Shown here piece by piece: positions 1-9,800 of a DNA stretch of 62,379 nt. Within the stretch, counting starts at the first letter, position 1. Each line of letters begins with the position of its first letter. This DNA comes from JANYHF01 sp031393505 (GTDB lineage: Bacteria > Pseudomonadota > Alphaproteobacteria > Rhizobiales > Hyphomicrobiaceae), in assembly GCA_031393505.1 (NCBI GenBank), contig JANMVX010000044.1, positions 1 to 62,379 on the forward strand, given 5' to 3'. The translations under genes and the position numbers were made by a program. The notes beneath the pieces were generated by a model. The model had not been told where the DNA came from. It worked only from the letters and a program-made list of their open reading frames with translations, and did not search any database.

Positions 1-26
1 CCTTTCCGAGTGTCATCGGATGCGAA

Positions 27-52
27 GAAATAGGTATACTGTCCCCGGTTTA
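27..52. repeat. Single copy of a 26-bp dispersed repeat at a gene end
   Basis: The stretch beginning GAAATAGGTATACTGTCCCC and ending GGTTTA recurs at 3822-3847 with one or two changes, and in diverged inverted form at 3762-3789. Its last three bases supply the TAA stop of the minus-strand gene that starts at 1072. Such half-elements resemble REP-like sequences mobilised in trans by Y1 transposases, but no such transposase is in the window, so that link is inference. Confidence 0.5.
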
Positions 53-1072
53 CGCCGCGTCCGATTTGGCGGCTTCGGGCTGGCCAGACTCGGAAGCTGA
101 CGGATCGGCAGCCCGCAAATCGGCAAGCCGCTCGCTGAGGCTTTTTAGGCTGTCTTCGGCTGCCGCCTGCGCGATTGCAATCGCGTCTTTGTTCGACAAT
201 TCATTCGGAACCTCGGAGGTTTTTGCAACTTCCGGTGCTGCAACCGCAGACAACGCCTCGGTCGGCAAAGCGCCGCCCCAGTTGGTGACCTGAGCCGCTT
301 CGGGCGCCACAGCCGCTGTGGCGGCAACGATGGCTTCAGTAGCAGGCACTGTTTCGGAGATAACATCAAAGCTTGCAACCGCAGGCAGTGGAATCTCCAC
401 CACAGACGTGGGCGGCGTCAAAGTCGGAGCATCGACCGCGAGCGGAACAGGGGCGGCGACCTGCGGAAGTACCACAACAACCTCTTCCGCCTCCGAAGCG
501 TCCTCGGTAGGCCAGTCGTAGAGATCGTAATGCGCATCCAGCGCGTTCAGCGCGACTTCGCAGCGTTCCAGCAGATCGCGAAGTTTTATGAGGCCGAGCA
601 GCCGAAAACTGTCGGTCACCAACAATTCGCCCGCGCCATCATAGTGCTCGGCCATCGGGGCCAGCAATTCGCGGCTGCGCAAAAAGGGAAACACTTCGGC
701 GCCGCCGTCAAAACGCATCGCCGCGCGACCAAGCGGAGAGGCGATATGGTCAGCCAAGGCTTGCGTGCCGGAGGTGAAGAGCGACATGATCGGGCGCAAA
801 CGCCAGTCGCTGCGCGCCACCGTGCGCGCCCGCACGCGCGCCTGTTCCAGCTTGGTCAGCAGCGTCAGTTCGAGATCGCGCACTTGTCGGACAAACATGC
901 GCAAGGCGGCCAAACGCGCCTGCACCACGGCGTCGCCGTCCAAACCGCTGAAATCGAATTCTTCAGGCGCGAAGCGTTGGTCCATCAGCTCATCAGCCGT
1001 CACCTCGATCGTTTCGAGGATATCCGCGAGCAATGTGACGGACTTGGCGTCCGGCCGGACCATGAACAACAT
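50..1072 (-). CDS. Hypothetical protein with Ala/Pro/Val-rich C-terminal half
   Basis: I do not recognise a family. The 340-residue product has a helical, charged N-terminal half of about 190 residues and a low-complexity half rich in Ala, Pro, Val and Glu, probably disordered. No signal peptide or clear membrane segment is visible. The start is the ATG at 1072 because GGGAGG lies about 8 bases upstream; a GTG at 1105 lacks such a site. The stop codon lies inside a dispersed repeat at 27-52. The neighbouring ABC exporter is on the same strand 150 bases upstream, so a shared transcript is possible but no functional link is evident. Confidence 0.7.
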   Translation of the reverse strand: MLFMVRPDAKSVTLLADILETIEVTADELMDQRFAPEEFDFSGLDGDAVVQARLAALRMFVRQVRDLELTLLTKLEQARVRARTVARSDWRLRPIMSLFTSGTQALADHIASPLGRAAMRFDGGAEVFPFLRSRELLAPMAEHYDGAGELLVTDSFRLLGLIKLRDLLERCEVALNALDAHYDLYDWPTEDASEAEEVVVVLPQVAAPVPLAVDAPTLTPPTSVVEIPLPAVASFDVISETVPATEAIVAATAAVAPEAAQVTNWGGALPTEALSAVAAPEVAKTSEVPNELSNKDAIAIAQAAAEDSLKSLSERLADLRAADPSASESGQPEAAKSDAA

Positions 1073-1223
1073 GAGCAACGCCTCCCTGGCGCCCCGGCGA
1101 ACCACCAGGGCGAATTACAGAACGCTACTCAACGAAACTTCTGCGCCGGCCCTCGCGACCGAACGGCGATCTCGGCGAACACGTAACAGCTGGTTACATT
1201 TCGTGAGGTTCGACCGATTCGCC

Positions 1224-2807
1224 TCACAGGGGAAGGTGAACTTCGTGTTCGTACAGAGGTTTTTTGGCCAGAGCGCCGCCGGGACGAGGTTTTGCGCCGG
1301 ATCGGCCCTGCATCTTGTGGAAAATTGCCAGGATCGCCACGGCGATGCCCAAGGGCGCCAATGTCAGTGCGCTGCCGATCAGCGCAAAGACGCTGGCGAA
1401 GGCCCAGAGCATGGCCAGCCCGTGCTCGATGAGCCCGATCAGGCGGGACTGCTGGTGCCGCCGCAGCATGCCGCGGCGGTTGCCAGGCATCGGGTGCCAG
1501 AAGTTGAGCAGAGACGTGCAGGTGCTGCCGCCGGCCGCAAATGCTACAGCGACCAGCGCCGCGCGAGGCGAAAGATAGGCCAAGGCCAAGAGAGGCAGTC
1601 CGACAATTGAGAGCACCGGCAACACCACGGCGCTGAGTTTTGCGCGATCGACGGCGGCAAGCGCGACCGGCGCTGAGGCGATGAGTTCGGGGGCGTCTTC
1701 GCCCGACACCGTGATCCAGGCGATGGAGCCGGCGACCTGCGCGGCGATGACGACGATGGTGGGGACCAGGGCGACGGCGGCCGGAACCAGGTTGCTGCGC
1801 AGCAGCACGACCGCGATTGGAATGGTATAGAAGATCTGGAGGCCGAGCTGTGCGAACAAGCTGGGATCGCGCACCATCAGCCGCCACTCTTTCAGCCGCA
1901 GGCAGCGGCTGACGCCAGATCGGAAGCGCTGTACGGCGTCGGCGCCTGCGCGGCTGCCGCTCGCAGGTGCGCCGGCCGCAGCGGTGGCGGCGCGGGCGAA
2001 CCGTTCGCCTACGGACCAGATCATCACGGCAAAGACGATCAGCCCGAGCAGCACCAGCAACGCCATGTCCAGCGGATTGCCCCGTACCGCATTCAGCGGC
2101 AGCCAGAGCAGGCCGGCAAAACCGGTTTTTGAGACGACGCCCGCGTGATCCAGCCAGCGCGACGCCGCTTCGCGCGTCGCGGACGGGAGCACGGCGAAAA
2201 TCTGCGCGCCAAGGACAAACGCGCCGCCGATGCTGGCGCCAGTCATCTGGGCGTAGAGGCGCGCGCGGACGGGGCCGACCAGGAAAAACAGGCTGATCGC
2301 GAGGCCCAGGCCGATGGCGGTGGCGATCAGTGCAAGGCCGGCGAGGGTGGGATAGATGCCGAGCCAAGTCGGACCATCGAGCAACGCGCCCATGTTGGCG
2401 ATTGGCAGCAAGAAGACGGCCAGCGCCCCGAAGGTGTTTGCAGCAAGGGCGGCAGCCTTGGCGGCGATGATGCGGCCCGGCGGCAGTGGCGAGCCAAGCA
2501 GAAGATCGAGATCAGCGCGATCATAGAGGGTTCGCGTTGCGCCAAACAGGCTCTGCGCGATCATCCAGGCGAAGGCCGCGCCGAGCACGCCGGCGAGCGG
2601 AGTCAGACTGGCGTCGGGGCCGCGCATCAGCGGCGTTAACAGATGCACGGCGGGCCAAGCAAGGAGGTGCAATACGCTGACGCAAGCCAGCAGAATTGCG
2701 ACGCTCCAACGCGTGCTGGTTTTGCCGAACATGGCGGCAAAGCCGCGCCAACTGAGACGGATGTCGTGAATGAGCAGCGCCGGAAAGCTACCAAGTGAAA
2801 AGCTCAT
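1224..2807 (-). CDS. ABC-2 type transporter permease
   Basis: Probable membrane subunit of an ABC exporter. The 527-residue product contains about ten or more hydrophobic segments spread along its length, separated by short Arg-rich loops, as in large ABC-2 type permeases. It has no ATPase motifs of its own. The ATG start overlaps the TGA stop of the upstream ATP-binding gene in an ATGA arrangement, which implies translational coupling and a two-subunit exporter in the inner membrane. The substrate cannot be inferred. The cytoplasmic N-terminus, reading MSFSLGSFPALLIHDIRLSW, is typical of permeases that begin with an amphipathic helix. Confidence 0.8.
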   Translation of the reverse strand: MSFSLGSFPALLIHDIRLSWRGFAAMFGKTSTRWSVAILLACVSVLHLLAWPAVHLLTPLMRGPDASLTPLAGVLGAAFAWMIAQSLFGATRTLYDRADLDLLLGSPLPPGRIIAAKAAALAANTFGALAVFLLPIANMGALLDGPTWLGIYPTLAGLALIATAIGLGLAISLFFLVGPVRARLYAQMTGASIGGAFVLGAQIFAVLPSATREAASRWLDHAGVVSKTGFAGLLWLPLNAVRGNPLDMALLVLLGLIVFAVMIWSVGERFARAATAAAGAPASGSRAGADAVQRFRSGVSRCLRLKEWRLMVRDPSLFAQLGLQIFYTIPIAVVLLRSNLVPAAVALVPTIVVIAAQVAGSIAWITVSGEDAPELIASAPVALAAVDRAKLSAVVLPVLSIVGLPLLALAYLSPRAALVAVAFAAGGSTCTSLLNFWHPMPGNRRGMLRRHQQSRLIGLIEHGLAMLWAFASVFALIGSALTLAPLGIAVAILAIFHKMQGRSGAKPRPGGALAKKPLYEHEVHLPL

Positions 2808-3607
2808 GACGCCAGCGGCTCCCGCCGCGTCAGCGACAGGAAAACGTCTTCCAGCGAGGAGGATCCGCGTCCGGCCTTTTCACGCAGCTCCTCCAATGTG
2901 CCCTCGGCGGCCAGGCGCCCGCGGTTGACGATGCCGATGCGGTCGGCAAGCCGCTCGGCCACTTCCAGAATGTGCGTGGTCAGAATAATCGTCGCCCCGG
3001 CTTTTACGCGCGCCTGGAGGAGGTCCTTCACCTGGCGCGCCACGCCGGCGTCAATGCCGGTGAGGGGTTCGTCCAGCATGATCAATTTGGGATCGTGGAT
3101 GAGCGCGCCGGCCAGCGCCACCTTTTGCTTCATGCCGCGCGAAAAGCCTTCGCAGCGGGTATGGCGGTGGGGCTTGAGTTCGAGCACGTCGAGTAGATCG
3201 ACCGCGCGCGATTCGGCCAGCCCAGGCGCAACGCCCCACAGGCCAGCGACGAATTCGAGATATTCCAGTGGCGTCAGCTTGTCATAGAGCATCGGCTCGT
3301 CGGGCAGCCAGGCCGTGATGCGTTTGGCCGCGATGGGGTCCTTCAACGCGTCGACGCCAAAAATGCCGATGGCGCCGGCGTCGGGGCGCAACAGTCCCGC
3401 GATCATGCGCAAGGTGGTCGTCTTGCCCGCCCCATTCGGCCCGAGCAGGGCGTAGAATTCGCCCGGCTGCACAGTGAGGTCCATGCGCTCGACGGCGATG
3501 GCGGGCCCAAAGGATTTGCGGACGGCGGCGAGATGAAGAGCAGGGGCAAATGCAACTGGGGCCCTGACTGTGTCAGGGAACGAAACAACACTTTGCACGA
3601 ATGACAC
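2804..3607 (-). CDS. ABC transporter ATP-binding protein
   Basis: Nucleotide-binding subunit that powers the adjacent ABC-2 permease. The 267-residue protein shows a Walker A loop (GPNGAGKTT), a signature-like segment (SRGMKQK, a variant of LSGGQ), Walker B (LIMLDEPLTGID) and the switch histidine (LTTHILE). The GMKQK signature variant is common in ABC-2 exporters of the CcmA/NatA type. I chose the GTG at 3607 because GGAGG lies 6 bases upstream; an earlier TTG at 3646 has no comparable site. It overlaps the permease start by 4 bases. The substrate is unknown. Confidence 0.88.
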   Translation of the reverse strand: MSFVQSVVSFPDTVRAPVAFAPALHLAAVRKSFGPAIAVERMDLTVQPGEFYALLGPNGAGKTTTLRMIAGLLRPDAGAIGIFGVDALKDPIAAKRITAWLPDEPMLYDKLTPLEYLEFVAGLWGVAPGLAESRAVDLLDVLELKPHRHTRCEGFSRGMKQKVALAGALIHDPKLIMLDEPLTGIDAGVARQVKDLLQARVKAGATIILTTHILEVAERLADRIGIVNRGRLAAEGTLEELREKAGRGSSSLEDVFLSLTRREPLAS

Positions 3608-3660
3608 GCCGCACCTCCAACACTCTCTTGGCGCGCAGCCTAACAAACCGATGTTGCAAT

Positions 3661-3891
3661 CAAATTACCTCCCCTCTCCTCACCCCCTTTTTAGCGGGAG
3701 AGGTGACCGCGTCTCGCAGCGCGTTTCAGCGCAAGAGCCACGCGGTCGGTGAGGGGCAGCATAAATCGGTGACAGTTTACCTATTTCTACGACGGTCCGT
3801 CCACTGATCCAGTGCTGCGTAGAAATAGGTATACTGTCCCCGATTTATGCCGGAGCAAGCGGCTACCCCTGAAAAGGGGGAGAGGAGAAGA
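3661..3891. repeat. Composite intergenic repeat with nested inverted element
   Basis: This gap holds a copy of a dispersed intergenic repeat built from CTCCCC/GGGGAG arms, a central GGTGAGGGGCAGC and a closing CCCCTGAAAAGGGGGAGAGG. Related copies lie at 29822-30050 and 34933-35092. Nested at 3761-3848 is an inverted pair, TAAATCGGTGACAGTTTACC facing GGTATACTGTCCCCGATTTA, with a 30-base loop. The same arm occurs alone at 27-52. No gene is seen here. The hairpins could stop transcription between the tandem minus-strand genes. Confidence 0.6.
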
Positions 3892-6800
3892 CTACGCCGC
3901 CAGCCACCTGGCCAGTTCTGCAATCTCGCTAACGGCCAGCGTCGTATGCTTGCCCAGCTTCTCGCCGAACAGCCGCGGCAGCTCTGCATGCTGATCTTCG
4001 GCCAGCGGCTGGATCTCTCCGGTCCGGGTCTGGATGGTGACGTAGCGCTCCTCGGTCGAGCCATCGTCCAGGATAGCGATGACGCGCAACTGGATCGCCT
4101 CCTCCGAGGGCGGAGCTTCACCGAGCACCAGCCCGCCGGCGGCCATGCTCAGCCAGCTCGGCAGCGGGCGTCCGTTGGCTTGGAAGACGCGGTACTCACT
4201 GACGTGCAGCCCCACCGCCGAGAAGGTGTTGGACACCTGGATCAGCAGTTGCCGTTCGCGCACCAGTGTTTCGACGATCAACTGCCCGCCGCCGGCAGAA
4301 CTTTCGGTCGCACCCTCCAGTGTGAAGTGCAACGAGAAGCCGGTGAGCCCGGCCAGGTCGATCGGGTGGTAGCTGTCCTCGCGCTGGCCAAAAGCCGCCA
4401 GTTCCGAGAGGCGGTTCTGCGGCAGAACCTGCGCCACAATCGGGCCCTGGTCGGAGAGCCCGCTGCCGTTCAGCGTCGAGATGCCGTTGACCGCCGCCAG
4501 CACCGGTCCGCCTGCGCCGATGGCGCCGGTGACGCCCACCGGGCCGCCAGCCGCATGTACGGTATCGATGACAGCGCCATCGACATGCACGAAGGGAACG
4601 GAGTGTGGCAATGGTAACGGCGGCGGGACGGGAGATGGCGTGACCTGCGGCCGGGCAGGCTGTTCAAGGACTGTGACGGTTACTGTGCTTGTCGCGTGCA
4701 GTCCGTACACATCCGTCACCTGATAGGTGATGGTCTCGGTCCCGAAGAAACTCGGATCCGGCTTATAGGCCAGCGTTCCGTCGGGGTTGATTGTGACTGT
4801 CCCGTGCAAAGCCGTGGCGGATGTCACGGTAAGCTTTACCGGAAGGCCGTGGATGTCGGTTTCCACGCTGCTGTCGTTGGCCAACGGCGCAATCGTAATG
4901 GACTTGCCCTGCAGGACGCTCGCCGTGTCGGGAACCAAGTCTGGCGGCACGTTCTTGCCGGTGATGGTAAGCTTTTGCGATACCATCCCGCCCTTGCCGT
5001 CGTCGGCCGTGATAGTGACCACGAACGGACCAGTGATCGATGCGTTGCTGGGCAGCGTGCCTGTGATTTTGCCAGCGGAATCGATGCTCAGTCCCGGCGG
5101 CAATCCGGTTGCGGTGTAGGTCAGGGGCAGGCCGACGGGCGAGGTGAATTTCGCGGCGTCGATCGATATGCCGGTGGTGCCATCCGGGACTGTCAGCGCC
5201 GGGATCGGCCCTGCGGCCACGGGGCGTGGGTCCTTCACGGTCCAGGTGAAGGTCTCGGTGGTCGCCGCGCCCTTGTCGTCGGTGGCGGTGACTTTGACCG
5301 TGTACGTGCCGAAATCACCCTGCGCCACCTTGCCGGAGATCACGCCGTTGGCACCGGTGCTAAGGCCAATGGGCAGGCCCGATACCGTATAAGTCAGTTT
5401 GTCGCCGGTGTTGGGGTCGCCGAACACAGGCTTCACGTCGAGTGTAAGTTGAGCGCGCGCAAAATCGCTCTTGTCTCCCGTCTGCGCATCAATGGTCGGC
5501 GCCTGGTTGGTGGCGTCGATGGTGAAGGTCTGGCTGACCGTGCCGCCTTTGCCGTCGGACGCGATTACTTTGACTGTGTACGTGCCATCGATCAGGCCGG
5601 TCGTCGGCGTCTTGCTTGGCGCCAGGTCGGAGGCATTGTGCAATAGGGCGCCGGTGATTTTGCCCGAGGTGGCGTCGATGGTGAGGCCATTGGGCAAACC
5701 GGTGGCCGTGTATGTCAGTGTCAAGCCGATCGGCGACTTGAAGCCCTGCGCGGTGTTGATCGAGATACCTGACGTGCTGTCGGCAAATGTCTGGCCGACG
5801 AGCGTCTGGTCCGCGACGGGCCGCACGTCCTTGACGGTCCAGGTGAAGGTCTCGGTGGTCGCCGCGCCCTTGTCGTCGGTGGCGGTCACCTTGGCCGTGT
5901 ACGTCCCGTTGGCGCCTTGCGGGATCGTACCGGTGATCTTGCCGGCGGCATCGATGCTGAGGCCAGTGGGTAAGCCTGTGGCCGAGAAGGTCAGCGTGTC
6001 GCCGGCGTTGGGATCGCCGAACGCACCCTTGAGGTCGAACCATACGGTGCTGCGTGCGTCAGTAGCTTGGGCGAGCGTCTGCGTTGTAATTGTCGGCGCC
6101 TGGTTGGTGGCGTCGATGGTGAAGGTCTGGCTGAACGTGCCGCCCTTGCCGTCATCGGCCGTTACCGTCACTGTGTACTTGCCGTCGATCAGGCCGGTGG
6201 CGGGAGTCTTGCTCGGGGCCAGCGACGAGGCGTTGTGCAGCAGATCGCCAGTGATTTTGCCGGTGTTTTTGTCGATGGCTAGGCCGTCAGGCAACCCGGT
6301 GGCGGTGTAGGTCAATGGCAACCCGATGGGTGACGTAAAGCCCTGCGCCGTCAGGATAGAGATGCCGGTCGTGCTGTCAGCAAAGCTTTGCCCGGCAAGC
6401 GTGGTTCCCGCAGTCGGCGGTACGTCCTTGACTGTCCACTTGAACGTCTCGGCGTTGGTCGCGCCTTTGTCGTCCGTCGCGGTCACGGTGATGGTGTAGC
6501 TGCCGACGCCCGTATTCTTCAGCGTTCCCGAGAATTTGCCGGTCGCCGTATCGAAGATCAGGCCCGGCGGTATGACATCGGCCGCATACGTCAGGCTATC
6601 GCCAGTGTTCGGATCGGAGAACACCTTTCCGGTATCGAGCGTGACCGGCGAACCCGCGTTGGAGGTCTGGTTCGGCGTGCTTGTGGCATGTGTCGGGGCC
6701 TGGTTGGTGGCTTCGATCAGCAGCGTCTGCGTGATCGTGCCGCCCTGGCCGTCATTGGCCGTGACTGTGACCGTGTAGGCGCCGGTAATGAGGCCGTTCG

Positions 6801-9800
6801 CCCCGGTCACCGAGGGCGCGGCATTGATCGATGCATCGTGGTCGAACGAGCCGGTGATCTTGCCGGTGGTCGGATTGATCGTGAAGCCTGACGGCAGATC
6901 GGCCGCAGAATAGCTCAACGTCAACCCGATCGGCGACTTGAAGTTCGCCGCCGTATCAATGGCGATACCGGTCGTGCTGTCGGGCGCGGTGAACGTCGCG
7001 ATGGTCCCGACTTTTACGGGCGGTACGTCATTGACGGTCCAGGTGAAGGTCTCCGAGACGTTTGCGCCCTTCTCGTCGGTAGCCGTCACTGTGACAGTGA
7101 ATACGCCGACCGACGGCGTCAAAGGATTGAAGTTGCCGATGGTGGGCGCAAGCGGATCAATCGTGCCGACGATGACGCCAGTCACGGGATCGATGCCCAG
7201 GCCGGGCGGCAGTCCCGTGGCCTTGAAGGTCAAGGAGTCATGATTTGTCGAGGCGTCGGCGCCGATGTTCGGATCCTTGAAGGCCGCCGACACATCCAGC
7301 GTCTGCGCAGAACCGGCGTTCGACGTCATTGGCTTCGTCGGATCAACCACCTCTGGCGCCTGGTTGGTCGAGACCATGGTGAAGGCGTTGACCGCCTTGC
7401 CGAGTTGGCCGTCGTCCGCCGTGATGACCACGGAGTAAACGCCGCCCGCCGTCAGCAACGACGCGTCGTGGTCGAGCGTGCCGGAAATGACGCCCGTGTT
7501 GGGATCAATGCTCAGGCCCTTGGGAAGGCCGCTGGCGCTGTATGTGAGCGTGAGGCCGATCGGGTCCTTGAAGCCTCCAGCCGTCGGCAGGCTGACGATC
7601 GTCAATCCGTCCTGCACGGCCTGACTGGGCAACGCGATGGTCGCGACCGGCGGAACGTTGTCGACGGTCCAGGTGAACGTCTCGGTGGTGGAGACGCCCT
7701 TGTCGTCGGTGGCTGTGATGCTCACCGAATAGGGGCCGCTCAGCGAGGCGTTGGTGGCGATAGTGCCGGTAATCAAGCCGGTTTTGGGATCGATGCTGAG
7801 GCCCTTGGGCAGGCCCGTCGTGGCAAACGTCAGCGTGTCGCCGATGTTCGGATCCTTGAAAGCGGCCGACGCGTCGAGGCTGACTGCGCCGTTGTTCTTG
7901 GAAGCCTGATCCGGCGTCGACGCGACAATGTCCGGGGCCTGATTGACCGACTGGATGGTGAATGTCTGATCGACCGTGCCGCCCTGGCCGTCCGAAGCCG
8001 TCACGACAATGTGGTACACGCCGCCATTGCCGCCCGCCGAAGCGTCGTGATCGATCGCGCCGGTGATGACGCCGGTTTTGGGATCAATGGAGAGGCCTTT
8101 CGGCAATCCTGTGGCCGTAAAGGTCAAGGGCAACCCGAGTGGATCGCTGACCGTGGCGCCGACGTCGACCGTGACGTGCTGGCTGTCGTTGACCAGCGCC
8201 TTTGGCACGGCCGCGACCACCTCCGGCGGCACGATGCCGACGGTCCAGGTGAACGTCTCGATGGTGGCGAGACCTTTGTCGTCGGTGGCAGTGATCTGGA
8301 CGGAGTACGGGCCCGACAGCGCGGCATTCTTGGCGATCGTGCCCGAAATGATGCCATTCGCATTGATGCTAAGGCCCGGCGGCAGGCCGGCAGCGGTGAA
8401 GGTCAGCGTATCGCTGTTGGCAGGCAAGACAAGATCCGTATTCGGATCGGTGAAGGCACCCGAGACGTCGAACGAGACCGTCGCTCCGTTCACGCTGGCC
8501 TGGTTCGGCGTCACATTGGCGACGTCCGGCGCCTGGTTGGCGGAGGTTATCGTGAAGGACTTATCGACGCTGCCGGGATTGAGCGGGTCGGTGTTGTCGG
8601 TCGCCGTGACCGTTACGGTGTAAGCTCCGTTTATTTTGCTCTGCGAGGCAAGATGGTCGACGGTTCCGGTCACCAAGCCATGGCTATTGATGGACAGACC
8701 TGCCGGCAGCCCGGTTGCGCTGTAGACCAGTGGCGAGGCAGGGTCGGACGTGAAGCTGGCGGCGAGGGGGATCGAGACTTTCTGGCTGTCGTTGACCGAG
8801 GCGTTGGGGATTGGCGCGTTGACCAGCGATTGGTTGTCAATGGTCCAGGTGAATGTCTCGGTCTTCGACGCGCCCTTGTCGTCGGTGGCCGTGACCATGA
8901 TCGACACGACAAGATTGGTCGCATTCGGATTGATCGCCGTACCGGAAATGACGCCCGTCTTGGCGTCGATGCTGAGGCCGGCCGGCAAGCCGCTAGCGGT
9001 AAAGGTGACCTTGTCGCCCAGGTTCGGATCGTTGAAGGCTGTGGCGACGTTCAGCGATACAGCGCCGCCATTCGAGCCGGTTTGATCCGTCGTCTGATGG
9101 ACCAAGTTGGGCGCCTGATTGGTCGACGTGATCGTGAACGTTTCGGACACCGTGCCGCCCTGGCCATCGCTGGCTAGCACGGTCACGGTGTAGACGCCGC
9201 CCGGCGCCAGCACCGAGGCGTCGTGGTCGATGGTGCCCGCAATCGTGCCCGTCTTGGGATCGATGGTCAGGCCCTTGGGCAGGCCGGTGGCCGTGAAGGT
9301 GAGCGGCACACCGATGGGATCGGTGAAGTGCGAGCCGGCACTGATCGTTACGGCCGCGCCGTCATTGACGGCCAAGTCTGCGATGGCCGTTGCCGTCGGC
9401 GGAACATTGTCGATGGTCCAGCTGAAGGTTTCGGGCGTGACGCCGCCTTTGCCGTCGTCGGCCAGCACCGTGACGGTGTATGTGCCTGCAACCGACGCGG
9501 ATTTGTCGACCGTGCCGGAAATGAGCCCGGTCGTTGCGTTGATGGTGAGGCCCTTGGGCAAGCCGGTCGCGGAAAACGTGAGCGTATCGCCCGTATTGGG
9601 ATCGGCGAAAGCGCTCTTGATGCTGAGCGAAATCGGGTCGCCGTCTTTGCTCGTTTGACCGGGCGTGAGCGCGGTTATTGTCGGCGCCTGGTTTGAGGCG
9701 GTGATCGTGAAGGTGCTGGTCGCTTTGCCGCCCTGGCCGTCATCGACTGTCACGGCGACCTTGTAGACGCCGCCGGATAGCGATTGGGACGCGTTGTGAT

